From: Gordonia lacunae
GTDB taxonomy: Bacteria; Actinomycetota; Actinomycetes; Mycobacteriales; Mycobacteriaceae
Length of the DNA stretch: 64,000 nt
Direction: 5' to 3'
NCBI RefSeq assembly: GCF_002149015.1
Contig: NZ_NGFO01000006.1
Span: forward strand, 62,001-126,000
The notes below the pieces were generated by a model that did not search any database, was not told the origin of the DNA, and saw only the letters and a program-made list of their open reading frames with translations. Positions 26,132 to 34,974 of this stretch are shown piece after piece. The position numbers and the translations under genes are program-made. The first letter of the stretch is position 1. Each line of letters opens with the position of its first letter.

Positions 26132-27267
26132 GCGGACACCTGGGGCAACGCGACCAACCGGTCCGGTCCGGGCATCTCGTAACGGGTGGTGCGCTGACGT
26201 GGTGTGCGTCCGGCTCGCGCCGCGATGTCGACGACGGCCGCGACATCGAGCACGTGGCCGGCTTCCGGTCCCGCGGTCGGCATCAGGGCGCCGTCGAGCA
26301 GCAGACCGCCCAGATCGTCGGCCCCGCCGCGCAGCACCAGATCGACGGTGGCGGCAGGGAGCTTCGTCCAGGCCACCTGGAGATGGTCGACGAGGCCCAC
26401 GGACATGAGTCGGGCCACGGCGTGCACCGCGCGGGTCTCCCGTTCCGACGCCGTCCGCGACGCGGTCTCGGCGAGGTGCGGCGGCACGTTCTCGGGCAGC
26501 AGCGGCATCAGGATGAGCTCGCTGAAACCCCCCGTGCGGCGCTGGATCTCGAGGAGCAACCGCAGATGTGCGACCTGGTGCACGGGCGTCTCGACATGCC
26601 CGTAGAGCATCGTCGCCGTGGAGAAGAGGCCCACCCGGTGGGCGGTCTCGATGACATCGACCCAGCTGCCGACCGGCGGTGCCGAGCCGGTGGGCGACAG
26701 CGTCGCACGCACCGTGTCGTCGAGGATCTGGGCGGCGGTCCCCGGCACCGATCCCAGGCCTGCCGAGTGCAACCGCTCGAGATGTTCGGCCACCGACACC
26801 CCGGCGCGCTCGGCGCCGTCGACGATCTCCGGTGCCCGGTACGCGTGGAGATGCAACCCGTCGGCGGCACCGGTGATGGTTTCGACGAGCCGGATGTACT
26901 CGTCGGCCGGGAGCTCGGCGGGCAGTGGTCCCTGCATGCAGATCTCGGTCGCTCCGAGACCGACCGCCTCGACGACCAGGTCGTCCAGCCCGGGGTCGTC
27001 GGGGCCCAGGCGGCTGACGACCCCGGTGTCGAGGTTGCGGTTGACCACGAACGTCAGCGCATCCGGATCGGTGACGCGACGACGCGCGGAGTCGGCGAGG
27101 TCACACAGTTCGTCGAGCTGCTCACCCGCGGCGCCGAGCAGCGCGATCCAGCCGTCATCGTCGAGGGCGTCGGCCCCGAGAGTCGGGTCGTCACGAACAC
27201 GGCTCAGTGCGGCCGTGACGCGCTCGATCGGGGCCATGATGTCTTCGGCCCACGCGCGCAGAAGCAT
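26128..27267 (-). CDS. CofH (FO synthase subunit 2) homologue lacking the radical-SAM cysteines
   Basis: A protein of about 379 residues, clearly related to CofH/FbiC C-terminal half: 'LTFVVNRNLD', 'GATEICMQGPLPAELP', 'HLHAYRAPEIVDGA', 'GSVPGTAAQILDD', 'TATMLYGHVETPVHQVAHL' and 'RTGGFSEL', ending near 'RTPRQRTTRYE'. The region that should carry CxxxCxxC after 'VNRN' is replaced by 'LDTGVVSRLGPDDPGLDD' and is some 17-20 residues shorter. Only two cysteines remain (C55, C110). The later FVH-type substrate motif is also altered ('LLPENVPPH'). The deletion is in frame, so it looks like a maintained pseudo-enzyme. The start at 27267 is the most family-like; an ATG at 27237 is possible. Confidence 0.82.
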   Translation of the reverse strand: MLLRAWAEDIMAPIERVTAALSRVRDDPTLGADALDDDGWIALLGAAGEQLDELCDLADSARRRVTDPDALTFVVNRNLDTGVVSRLGPDDPGLDDLVVEAVGLGATEICMQGPLPAELPADEYIRLVETITGAADGLHLHAYRAPEIVDGAERAGVSVAEHLERLHSAGLGSVPGTAAQILDDTVRATLSPTGSAPPVGSWVDVIETAHRVGLFSTATMLYGHVETPVHQVAHLRLLLEIQRRTGGFSELILMPLLPENVPPHLAETASRTASERETRAVHAVARLMSVGLVDHLQVAWTKLPAATVDLVLRGGADDLGGLLLDGALMPTAGPEAGHVLDVAAVVDIAARAGRTPRQRTTRYEMPGPDRLVALPQVSA

Positions 27268-27326
27268 GTCTCTCACTCTAACTCCGCCTCGCGCAGTGCA
27301 GCGCAGAGCGCCCCTGCGCCGGGTGG

Positions 27327-27725
27327 TCACTCGGGTTCGGGTAGCCGACCCGTCCAGGCCAGCGCGGCGCACGGCCCGACGCCGAGCACCAGGAGCAGGA
27401 GTGTCTGCACCAGGTAACCGCCGCTGATCGACAGCACGACATCACCGCCCGGCCCGGGGACGCCGCCGGCGATGACGACGACGAGCCCCCACGCGGCGAG
27501 CGGCCCGTACCGCCACGGGGTGGCGGTGAAGCCGGACGCGAGCCAGAGCAGAGCCGCGTTGACCACCCCTGCGACGAGAGCCGCGACGGGTAGCGCGACA
27601 CCGCCGAAACGCTGGTAGGTGAAGGCGACGCCGAGGAGCCCGACCGCGAACCCGTCGACGATCAGGAAGCCCAGGAGGAGCCGGTCGAGGACGGAACCCG
27701 ATGCGGGGCGAGCCGAACGTGTCAT
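27327..27725 (-). CDS. Rv1171-like four-helix membrane protein
   Basis: A 132-residue integral membrane protein with about four hydrophobic segments: 'LLLGFLIVDGFAVGLLGVAF', 'ALPVAALVAGVVNAALLWLA', 'YGPLAAWGLVVVIAGGVPGP' and 'TLLLLVLGVGPCAALAWTG'. It sits directly downstream of mshB, the Rv1171 position. The function of the family is unknown. It is probably the last gene of the lpqW-mshB unit. Confidence 0.8.
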   Translation of the reverse strand: MTRSARPASGSVLDRLLLGFLIVDGFAVGLLGVAFTYQRFGGVALPVAALVAGVVNAALLWLASGFTATPWRYGPLAAWGLVVVIAGGVPGPGGDVVLSISGGYLVQTLLLLVLGVGPCAALAWTGRLPEPE

Positions 27726-27742
27726 CGTCTGGATCCCGCGTC

Positions 27743-28633
27743 TCAGTCGATCCCGGCGAACAGGTCCGACTCGCGCGTGTCCGTCGCGCCGAGGGACTCG
27801 TGGCGTTCCGGTTCGGTGAGGATGAAGTGCTCCGCACTGGCGATCGGCTGCAGGATGTTGTTCGACAGGGCGTACTCGGTACCCGACGCGGCGACGGTCA
27901 CCTGGGTGGCGTGGGCAGCCAGAGCGGCGACCTTGCGCGCGAGGTACCCGCTGATGTCGATCTCGGTGGTGATGTCGGCATCGGGATAGCTGGGGAGCTC
28001 ACCGTCTTGGGGCATCCGCCAGTTGTCGGGAACGGTGACGACGCGGGCCAGCCCGGACTCCAGGGCACTGCGTTCGGTCACCGATTCGTAGACCTTGACC
28101 GGGCCCGAGCCGAGTTCGCGGGCCCGCGCGACCGCGGCCGCCGTGACCTCGTGGACGAGCTTGTGATCGGGATGCCCGTACGTGCCCGAGGCGTCGTAGC
28201 TGACGACCACCTGCGGTGCGAACTCGGTGAGGACGCCGACCAGCGCACCGACCGGCTCGTCGAACGCCGCCCGCACGAGCGCGCGCGGGTGGTTCGCCGA
28301 CGGCGCGCCGGCCATGCCGGAGTCCCGCCAGCGCCCGGCACCGCCGAGGAACTCCGGTCGCAGCGGTGGCTGCCCGTCGGGACTGAGTTCGGCCAGTGCC
28401 CGTGAGAGTTCGAGGATGCGGAAGCCGCCCAGTTGATCGGCGCCGCCGTCGGCGACCAGCTGCGCCCACTCGTCCCCGATCACCTCGCCCTCTTCGCCCA
28501 GCGTGAAGGTCAGCACCCGCACGTCGACACCCTCCGCGAGATACCGGGCGATGGTGCCGCCGGTCATGATCGTCTCGTCGTCGGGGTGGGCGTGCACGAG
28601 CAGCAACCGGCGACCGGCGGCGGAACCGGTCAC
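27743..28633 (-). CDS. mshB: GlcNAc-Ins deacetylase MshB (mycothiol biosynthesis)
   Basis: A zinc deacetylase that converts GlcNAc-inositol to GlcN-inositol, the second step of mycothiol synthesis. The 296-residue LmbE-fold protein has the metal motif 'LLVHAHPDDETIMTGGTIA' and the third ligand in 'YDASGTYGHPDHKLVHEVT'. The C-terminal 'LARKVAALAAHATQVTV' is typical. ATG 28633 overlaps the lpqW stop (4 bp). Mycothiol is diagnostic of high-GC actinobacteria. Confidence 0.96.
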   Translation of the reverse strand: MTGSAAGRRLLLVHAHPDDETIMTGGTIARYLAEGVDVRVLTFTLGEEGEVIGDEWAQLVADGGADQLGGFRILELSRALAELSPDGQPPLRPEFLGGAGRWRDSGMAGAPSANHPRALVRAAFDEPVGALVGVLTEFAPQVVVSYDASGTYGHPDHKLVHEVTAAAVARARELGSGPVKVYESVTERSALESGLARVVTVPDNWRMPQDGELPSYPDADITTEIDISGYLARKVAALAAHATQVTVAASGTEYALSNNILQPIASAEHFILTEPERHESLGATDTRESDLFAGID

Positions 28634-30603
28634 GACAGCTCCCAGTTCACCGCGGTCCCGAAGATCGAGACCTGGATGGGCCCGGTGAGTGGGACGTCGC
28701 GCACGGCGGGCGTGGTTCCCACGACCATCGAGTCCTGATACAGCGGCAGGTAGATCGCCTGTGCGGACAGCAGCGGCTCGGCCTCGTTCAGTGTCGGGAT
28801 CGGGTCGTCCTCCGAGAGTGCGGTCCGGGCGAGCTCGATCAGGCGCGGATCACACAGCCCCGAGATGTTGCTGGCGTAGCTGTCCCCGGGATCGCCTCCG
28901 CTCGGCGCGATGCTGGTGGGGGTCGGCGGCGTCGCGGGAGACGGTTCGGTACCGGGTTTGGGCTGGTTGCAGTCGACTTGCGAGGCGAGCGACGCCGCCG
29001 GCGGCACGCCGAGCCCCGACCACCCGACGACCAGGTCGACCCGCTTGTTCGTGAGCGCCGACCCGTACAGCTCGCTGTTGGGGAGCGTGACGACCTGCGC
29101 ACGCACCCCAGCCCCGCGGAGCTGGTCGACGATGCTCGATGCGGCCGACGTGGTGCGCGGGTCGCCGGCGACCGCACCGACACGCACGATGAGGTCCTGG
29201 CCGTCGCGCTGGAACGGCAGGATGCCCTCGGGCAACTCCGGCACCTCGACCAGCCCCTCGATCGGGGCGTCCGTTGCACCGGGCGTCGTGGAACCACCGG
29301 CGGACGGCGACCCCGACGCGGGCGGTGACGACGGTGAGACCGACGAGGGCGCCCGGGATGAGGACTCGGACGACGCCGACGGCACCGGCGACGCGGAACC
29401 GACGGGTTCCGGCGCGGCGCGACGATAACCGGCGGAACCCAGCAGGGCATCGATCTCGGCCGGCCCGACACGCGGTCGGTCGACCGGCGTGTAACCGGGG
29501 TCCGACGGCGCGAAGACCGTGTTGGCGAACGGCTCGACCACCCAGTCGCCGGCGCCGGCGAAGGTCGTCAGTCGCGGATCGACCAGTCCGAGGATCGCGC
29601 GCCGGACCTCGACCGAACTCATCGCGTCGGTACGTGCGTTCACGCTCACACCGAGCGACCGCGACGTCAGGCTGCGCGCGGTCTCCAGACCGGGCAGGGC
29701 CTTCAGTTCGGCGTCGGTCGCCGGCGAGGCACCAAGGGCCACCATGGCCGAGTCGCCGGAGCGTACGGAGTCGAGCATCTGGGCCGAGGTGCCCGCACGG
29801 CGCAGCACGATCTGGTCCAGCCGTGGCGGGGTGACCCAGTAGCGGTCGTTGCGGGCGAGTCGCACCTCGTCACGGGTCTTGTCGATCCCCACGATCGCGT
29901 AGGGACCGGCCGACACCGGCTTGCCGGTGTCCATCCCGGTCTGGAAACCCGCGGGCGCACCCTTCAGCACGTGACTCGGCAAGAGCCCGGTGAACAGTTC
30001 GCGCCAGGCCGGGAACGGCCGCTCGAACCGGACCTCGACGACCTTGCCGCCTTCCCGGGACTGCACCGAGTCGATGAGCCGGTAGCCGGCCGGCGCCACC
30101 ACGTTGGGTTGCCGGGACATCTGCTGCCACAGGAAGTTGAAGTCGTCACCGGTCACCGGCAACCCGTCGGACCACTGGGCGTCGGTGTGGATGCGGTAGG
30201 TCACGGTGAACGGCGCCCGCGACGTGACCTCCGCGGAGGTCACGAACGAGCGCTGGAGCTCCCACACCGTCCCGCCCGGCGTCTGAACGGGGGCGAAGGC
30301 GCTGGGCAGCGTCATCGCCGCGACCGCCGTCGTCACCGGGTTCTGGTCAGCGGCGATGTGCGGGTTGAACCCCGAGCCGACCGAGTCGGTGGCGATGTAG
30401 ATCGTCTTCTCCACCGGGTACTCGGTCGGGGTCGGCGGCGGCCCGGTGTCGCGGACCGGGGGTGGCGGATCGGACATGCACGCCGTCAACACGACGAGCA
30501 GGGCGATGCCGCAGGAGACCACACCGAGCAGCCGGCCCCGGGCGCGATTCGTGGTCTCGCGGCCTTGTTGTGGTCTCGCGCGATTCACCTCGGATACCCC
30601 CAT
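28630..30603 (-). CDS. lpqW: LpqW-type lipoprotein (family 5 solute-binding fold)
   Basis: A 657-residue secreted lipoprotein. The signal sequence ends in the lipobox 'LVVLTACMSD'. It has the oligopeptide-binding (SBP_bac_5) fold: 'YPVEKTIYIATDSVGSGFNP', 'ITYRIHTDAQWSDGLPVTGD'-like region and 'FERPFPAWRELFTGLLPSHV'. In mycobacteria LpqW does not import peptides but steers PIM/LAM synthesis through PimE. A Ser/Pro/Gly-rich insert of about 45 residues (about 398-444) splits the C-terminal lobe. The ATG at 30603 is preferred for its signal peptide; a GTG six codons in is possible. It overlaps mshB by 4 bp. Confidence 0.88.
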   Translation of the reverse strand: MGVSEVNRARPQQGRETTNRARGRLLGVVSCGIALLVVLTACMSDPPPPVRDTGPPPTPTEYPVEKTIYIATDSVGSGFNPHIAADQNPVTTAVAAMTLPSAFAPVQTPGGTVWELQRSFVTSAEVTSRAPFTVTYRIHTDAQWSDGLPVTGDDFNFLWQQMSRQPNVVAPAGYRLIDSVQSREGGKVVEVRFERPFPAWRELFTGLLPSHVLKGAPAGFQTGMDTGKPVSAGPYAIVGIDKTRDEVRLARNDRYWVTPPRLDQIVLRRAGTSAQMLDSVRSGDSAMVALGASPATDAELKALPGLETARSLTSRSLGVSVNARTDAMSSVEVRRAILGLVDPRLTTFAGAGDWVVEPFANTVFAPSDPGYTPVDRPRVGPAEIDALLGSAGYRRAAPEPVGSASPVPSASSESSSRAPSSVSPSSPPASGSPSAGGSTTPGATDAPIEGLVEVPELPEGILPFQRDGQDLIVRVGAVAGDPRTTSAASSIVDQLRGAGVRAQVVTLPNSELYGSALTNKRVDLVVGWSGLGVPPAASLASQVDCNQPKPGTEPSPATPPTPTSIAPSGGDPGDSYASNISGLCDPRLIELARTALSEDDPIPTLNEAEPLLSAQAIYLPLYQDSMVVGTTPAVRDVPLTGPIQVSIFGTAVNWELS

Positions 30604-30673
30604 GACAAAGAAGCTGCTCGGTCCGTCAGACGTGTCTACCACCGTGCACGGGCGCCGCCGTACCGCCGAACCG

Positions 30674-32584
30674 TCAGTTGACAGCGGCGTCCCGGGACTT
30701 GGCGCGGGAGCGCTCACGGGCACGGGTGTTCGAGTCGAGGTGGACCTTACGCACCCGGACCACCTCCGGGGTGACCTCGACACACTCGTCGGCGGCACAG
30801 AACTCCATGGCCGCCTCGAGGTCGAGCTGCATCGGCTTGGCGAGGGTCTCCATCACGTCGGCCGAGGACTGACGCATGTTGGTCAGCTTCTTCTCGCGGG
30901 TGACGTTGATGTCGAGGTCTTCGTGGCGCGGGTTGATCCCCACGACGTGTCCCTCGTAGCTGTCGTCGCCCGGGTTGACGAAGAACGTGCCGCGATCGGC
31001 GAGTTGGATCATCGCGAACGGGGTCACGGTTCCGGCGCGGTCGCTGACGAGCGAACCGGTGTGGCGGGCGCGGATCTCGCCGGCCCAGGCGTCGTAACCG
31101 TCGAAGACGGCGTTGGCGATGCCGGTGCCGCGTGTCTCGGTGAGGAAGTCGGTACGGAAGCCGATCAGGCCGCGGGAGGGCACGATGAACTCCATCCGGA
31201 CCCAGCCGGTGCCGTGGTTGTTCATCTGCTCCATGCGGCCCTTGCGGGCGGCGAGCAGCTGGGTGACCGCGCCGAGGTACTCCTCGGGCACGTCGACCGT
31301 CAGGTGCTCGAAGGGCTCCTGCACCTTGCCGTCGACCTTGCGGGTGACGACCTGCGGCTTGCCGACGGTCAGCTCGAAGCCCTCGCGGCGCATCTGCTCG
31401 ACCAGGATGGCGAGCGCGAGCTCACCACGTCCCTGCACCTCCCAGGCGTCCGGCCGGCCGATGTCGAGGACGCGCAGCGACACGTTGCCGACCAGTTCGG
31501 AGTCCAGGCGCTGCTTGACCATGCGGGCGGTCAGCTTGTGACCGGACACCCGACCGGCCAGCGGCGAGGAGTTGGTGCCGATGGTCACGGAGATGGCCGG
31601 CTCGTCGACGGTGATGCGCGGCAGCGGCTGCGGGTTCTCCAGGTCGGCGAGGGTGTCACCGATCATGATCTCCGGCATACCGGCGACGGCCACGATATCG
31701 CCGGCCGACGCCGACTCGGCGGGCGCGCGATCGACACCGACGGTGGCGAGGAGCTCGGTGATCTTGGCGCGCTCGACGACGGCTTCACCGTCGACCTCGC
31801 GGCACCAGGACACCTGCTGACCCTTGCGGAGGGTTCCGTTGTGGATGCGGACGAGCGCCAGACGACCCAGGAAGGCCGAGGCGTCGAGGTTGGTGACGTG
31901 GGCCTGCAGAGGCGCCTCCGGGTCTCCCTTGGGAGCCGGGACGTACTCGAGCAGGACGTCGAAGAAGTCGTCGAGGTTCTCCCCTGCCGGAACCTCACCG
32001 TTGGCGGGCTGGACGGTGCTGCACTTGCCCGCACGGCCCGAGGCGTAGAGCACCGGGAGCTCGAGGACGAGTTCGGCTGCCTTCGCGGCCTCCTCGTCGA
32101 GGTCGGAGGCGAGGTCGAGGAGCAGGTCCTGCGTCTCGTCGACGACCTCCTGGATGCGGGCGTCGGGACGGTCGGTCTTGTTGACGACGACGATCACCGG
32201 CAGCTCGGCGGCCAGCGCCTTGCGGAGCACGAAGCGCGTCTGCGGCAGCGGACCCTCGGAGGCGTCGACGAGGAGGACGACACCGTCGACCATCGACAGA
32301 CCACGCTCGACCTCGCCACCGAAGTCGGCGTGGCCGGGGGTGTCGATGACGTTGATGACGACCTCGGTCCCGTCCGGCTGGCGCCGGTGGACCGCGGTGT
32401 TCTTGGCGAGGATGGTGATGCCCTTTTCACGTTCGAGGTCACCGGAGTCCATCACCCGGTCGACGACCTCGGCGCGCTCGCCGAAGACGCCGGACTGGCG
32501 CAGCATGGCGTCGACGAGTGTGGTCTTTCCGTGGTCGACGTGCGCGACGATCGCGACGTTGCGGAAGGTGGGGGCAGCGCTCAC
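30674..32584 (-). CDS. typA: Ribosome-associated translational GTPase TypA/BipA
   Basis: A 636-residue GTPase of the EF-G-like superfamily that aids ribosome assembly and stress adaptation. The G1 motif 'IVAHVDHGKTTLVDAML', 'DTPGHADFGGEVERGL' (G3) and 'IVVVNKTDRPDARIQEVVD' (G4) are present. The C-terminal BipA-specific region includes 'RGLIGFRTDFLTETRGTGI' and 'RVRKVHLDSNTRARERSRAK'. The start is GTG 32584 ('MSAAPTFRNVAIVAHVDHG'). It lies upstream of lpqW in the same orientation, as Rv1165-Rv1166. Confidence 0.96.
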   Translation of the reverse strand: MSAAPTFRNVAIVAHVDHGKTTLVDAMLRQSGVFGERAEVVDRVMDSGDLEREKGITILAKNTAVHRRQPDGTEVVINVIDTPGHADFGGEVERGLSMVDGVVLLVDASEGPLPQTRFVLRKALAAELPVIVVVNKTDRPDARIQEVVDETQDLLLDLASDLDEEAAKAAELVLELPVLYASGRAGKCSTVQPANGEVPAGENLDDFFDVLLEYVPAPKGDPEAPLQAHVTNLDASAFLGRLALVRIHNGTLRKGQQVSWCREVDGEAVVERAKITELLATVGVDRAPAESASAGDIVAVAGMPEIMIGDTLADLENPQPLPRITVDEPAISVTIGTNSSPLAGRVSGHKLTARMVKQRLDSELVGNVSLRVLDIGRPDAWEVQGRGELALAILVEQMRREGFELTVGKPQVVTRKVDGKVQEPFEHLTVDVPEEYLGAVTQLLAARKGRMEQMNNHGTGWVRMEFIVPSRGLIGFRTDFLTETRGTGIANAVFDGYDAWAGEIRARHTGSLVSDRAGTVTPFAMIQLADRGTFFVNPGDDSYEGHVVGINPRHEDLDINVTREKKLTNMRQSSADVMETLAKPMQLDLEAAMEFCAADECVEVTPEVVRVRKVHLDSNTRARERSRAKSRDAAVN

Positions 32585-32794
32585 TGGCTCTCTTTCGTGT
32601 GGGTGGGGACCTGCGGCGGCGGACGGCGCTCGGTTCAACTGCGGAACGTCGGCGACACTCGCATCCGAACGGCTCTGACCGGCGCGGAGAGCAGATCACC
32701 CAGGGATTCAATGTGACAGAGTATCGGCTCGGACGGTGAGACCGCGATCACAGCACCCGGAAAGGGGATAGTTAGGGTCTGCTAACCTCGCGGT

Positions 32795-32971
32795 ATGGGC
32801 AAGGTCGACCCGACCAAGGTGGGCTCTCTGAAGCCCAAGAAGAAGTGCTGCAAGAGCTCCACGCGCTGCGTTCGCTGCCCGGTGGTCATCCATCGGATGC
32901 GCAAGCTCGACACCTCCGAGATGTCGAAGAAGGAGCTCCACAAAGCGCTGAAGAAGGCACGCGTCGCCTGA
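32795..32971 (+). CDS. Small Cys/Lys-rich protein (58 aa)
   Basis: A 58-residue protein 'MGKVDPTKVGSLKPKKKCC' continuing 'KSSTRCVRCPVVIHRM', then a Lys-rich helix ending 'KKARVA'. Four cysteines in CC-x5-C-x2-C spacing suggest a zinc-binding knuckle. Similar short basic Cys proteins are widespread in actinobacteria and are often unannotated. GTTAG-x6-CTAAC lies just upstream, with TAGGGT that could act as a -10. It is divergent from typA. Function is unknown; nucleic-acid or ribosome binding is plausible. Confidence 0.78.
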   Translation: MGKVDPTKVGSLKPKKKCCKSSTRCVRCPVVIHRMRKLDTSEMSKKELHKALKKARVA

Positions 32972-32978
32972 CCCCGGG

Positions 32979-33869
32979 TCAGCCCGGCGGCGTCTCGCTC
33001 TCGCGGTCGGCGGTCCGGACGTCCCCATCGGCCGATCGGACCGCGACGGCGACCGCGACGAGTGCGATGCCCGCCGCTTCGAGCGGTCGCGGCACCTGTC
33101 CGAGTGCGACCAACCCGATCACCGACGCCGTCACCGGCAGCAGTGCGAGCAGGATCGCGAATCTCGCCTGTCCGACTCTCCGCAGCACGACCTGATCCAG
33201 GGCATACGGCACCGCGGTCGACGCGATGCCCAGCAGCAGGCCCTGCGCCAGCACGACCGGCAGCTCGGTACCCTCGCGCACCGCGTCGGCCACCCACCAC
33301 GCGAGCGGCGCGGTGAGCAGCGCGGCCAGCGCGAACCCGGTGGCCAGATCCTCGACACCCGCGCCCCGCGCCGCGACGCGTTTGCCCAGGACGATGTAAC
33401 CGGCCCAGCAGGCGGCCGCGGTCAGCGCCAGGACGACGCCGATCGCCGTCCCCGACCATCGGACATCGGCGATCAGGACGACGCCGACCGCTGCCAGCAC
33501 GAGTGCGGCGACGTCGCGACGTGTCGCGGAACCCACCGCGGCCACCACGATCGGACCCAGGAACTCCAGGGCGACGGTCGTGCCCAGCGGCAGATGGGCG
33601 AGGGCCTCGTAGAAGGCGATGTTCATTCCTGCGGTGATCAGCCCGAAGCACGCCGCGAGGCGCAGCCGCTCCCACCGCCAGGCTGTCCGCGGCGGCCGCA
33701 CCCACAGCAGCAGCACCAGGGCCGCCCCGGCGATCCGCAACCAGGCGACCGCGGCGGGAGCGATGACGTCGAACAGGCCGACGGCCACAGCCGCGCCGAG
33801 ATACATCGAGGTCGCGCCGACGACCATCAGACCCGGCGGGACGAGCAGGTCGCGTCGCGTCACCGGCAC
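32979..33869 (-). CDS. EamA/DMT-family exporter (RhtA-like)
   Basis: A 296-residue membrane protein with ten predicted helices in two EamA halves. Typical segments are 'GLMVVGATSMYLGAAVAVGL', 'GMNIAFYEALAHLPLGTTV', 'FLGPIVVAAVGSATRRD' and 'ASTAVPYALDQVVLRRVG'. The family exports amino acids such as threonine and homoserine, or other metabolites; specificity cannot be told. It is convergent with the small Cys protein (gap 7 bp) and downstream of the ABC importer operon. Confidence 0.87.
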   Translation of the reverse strand: MPVTRRDLLVPPGLMVVGATSMYLGAAVAVGLFDVIAPAAVAWLRIAGAALVLLLWVRPPRTAWRWERLRLAACFGLITAGMNIAFYEALAHLPLGTTVALEFLGPIVVAAVGSATRRDVAALVLAAVGVVLIADVRWSGTAIGVVLALTAAACWAGYIVLGKRVAARGAGVEDLATGFALAALLTAPLAWWVADAVREGTELPVVLAQGLLLGIASTAVPYALDQVVLRRVGQARFAILLALLPVTASVIGLVALGQVPRPLEAAGIALVAVAVAVRSADGDVRTADRESETPPG

Positions 33870-33897
33870 GGCGACGTCCTCGCGACCGCGCGCGTCG

Positions 33898-34974
33898 TCA
33901 CGGCCCGATCACCGCGACGCGTTCGGGCACCAGACGCATCCGGACCCGGTCGCCGACGGCGACCGCTGCGTCTGTCACGGCGTCGATCTCGCCGACCGGG
34001 GTGTCGATGCGCACGCGCGGGCCGGCCGGGAGTTCGGCGACGAGCATGACGGTCGCCGTCGCGCCGGTGTCCTCGTCCGTCCCCGGCGACGACGGGCCGA
34101 TCGAGACCGACTCGGGCCGCAGGCCGAGCCTGCGGCTGCCGTCGGGGCGGTCGAGCGGCATCTCGCCGAGCACGGTGTCGGCGACGCCCGACCGGACCTG
34201 CGCGTCGACGACGGTCGTGGCGCCGAGGAATCGTGCGGTCCATTCGTCGACCGGGCGTCGCCACAGCCCCGCCGGGGCGTCGGTCTGGATCATCACGCCG
34301 TCTCGCATCACCGCGATCTCGTCGGCCATGGTCGCGGCTTCGGCATGGTCGTGGGTGACCACCATCGTCGGCACACCGGCCGCGCGGACGATCTCCGAGA
34401 TCTCCACCGCCAGTTCGTCTCTCATACGTCGGTCAAGGGCCGCGAGCGGCTCGTCGAGCAACAGCAGCCGCGGGCGCGGGGCCAGCGCACGCGCCAGCGC
34501 GACGCGCTGCGCCTGTCCACCCGACAGGGTGTCGACGAGACGTCTGTCGTAGCCGGTGAGGCCGACCACGTCGAGCATCTCGGCGACGCGTTCGGCGATG
34601 GCGCGGCGCGACCAGCGCCGCATCCGCAGTCCGTACCCGATGTTCGACGCGACGCTGCGCCCGCCGAACAGCTGACCGTCCTGGAAGACGACGCCGAAGT
34701 CCCGGCGGTGGACCTCCACACCGGCGAGGTCGACACCGCCGAACCGCACCGTTCCCCGGACCGGCGACTCGAGTCCGGCGATCGCCCGGATCAGGGTCGA
34801 CTTGCCGCACCCCGACGGGCCGAGAATCGCGGTCACCAGCGAACCCTCTCCGCCGAGGCGCCAGGACAGGCCGTCGATGACGGTGTCGTCGCCGTACGCG
34901 ATGGTGAGATCACGAACCTCCAGCGAGGTCCGATCGCCCCGGGGTGCATCGGTTTTCGAACGAATCGAGGTCAC
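33898..34974 (-). CDS. ABC transporter ATP-binding protein (thiamine/Fe3+/spermidine type)
   Basis: A 358-residue ATPase. Walker A is 'GPSGCGKST' (52-60), the signature 'DTLSGGQAQRVALARAL', and Walker B 'LLLLDEPLAALDRRM'. A C-terminal TOBE-like regulatory domain ('LGLRPESVSIG', 'VRMRLVPERVAVI') follows. It energises the fused permease upstream. GTG 34974 overlaps that gene's stop (GTGA). Together with the binding protein the set is a complete importer. Confidence 0.9.
   Translation of the reverse strand: MTSIRSKTDAPRGDRTSLEVRDLTIAYGDDTVIDGLSWRLGGEGSLVTAILGPSGCGKSTLIRAIAGLESPVRGTVRFGGVDLAGVEVHRRDFGVVFQDGQLFGGRSVASNIGYGLRMRRWSRRAIAERVAEMLDVVGLTGYDRRLVDTLSGGQAQRVALARALAPRPRLLLLDEPLAALDRRMRDELAVEISEIVRAAGVPTMVVTHDHAEAATMADEIAVMRDGVMIQTDAPAGLWRRPVDEWTARFLGATTVVDAQVRSGVADTVLGEMPLDRPDGSRRLGLRPESVSIGPSSPGTDEDTGATATVMLVAELPAGPRVRIDTPVGEIDAVTDAAVAVGDRVRMRLVPERVAVIGP

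Noticed and set aside
23322..27267. Single frameshifted fbiC
   Set aside because: CofG and CofH-like frames are separated by a complete monooxygenase gene with overlapping start and stop codons, and are in reverse order to FbiC, so a simple frameshift or fission is excluded.
30446..32716. Long open frame on the plus strand opposite typA
   Set aside because: GC-rich codon usage of typA generates an antisense open frame; the protein is rich in low-complexity residues and resembles no family. Several similar frames (for example 33619-35400, 34944-36824, 6584-8749) were rejected for the same reason.
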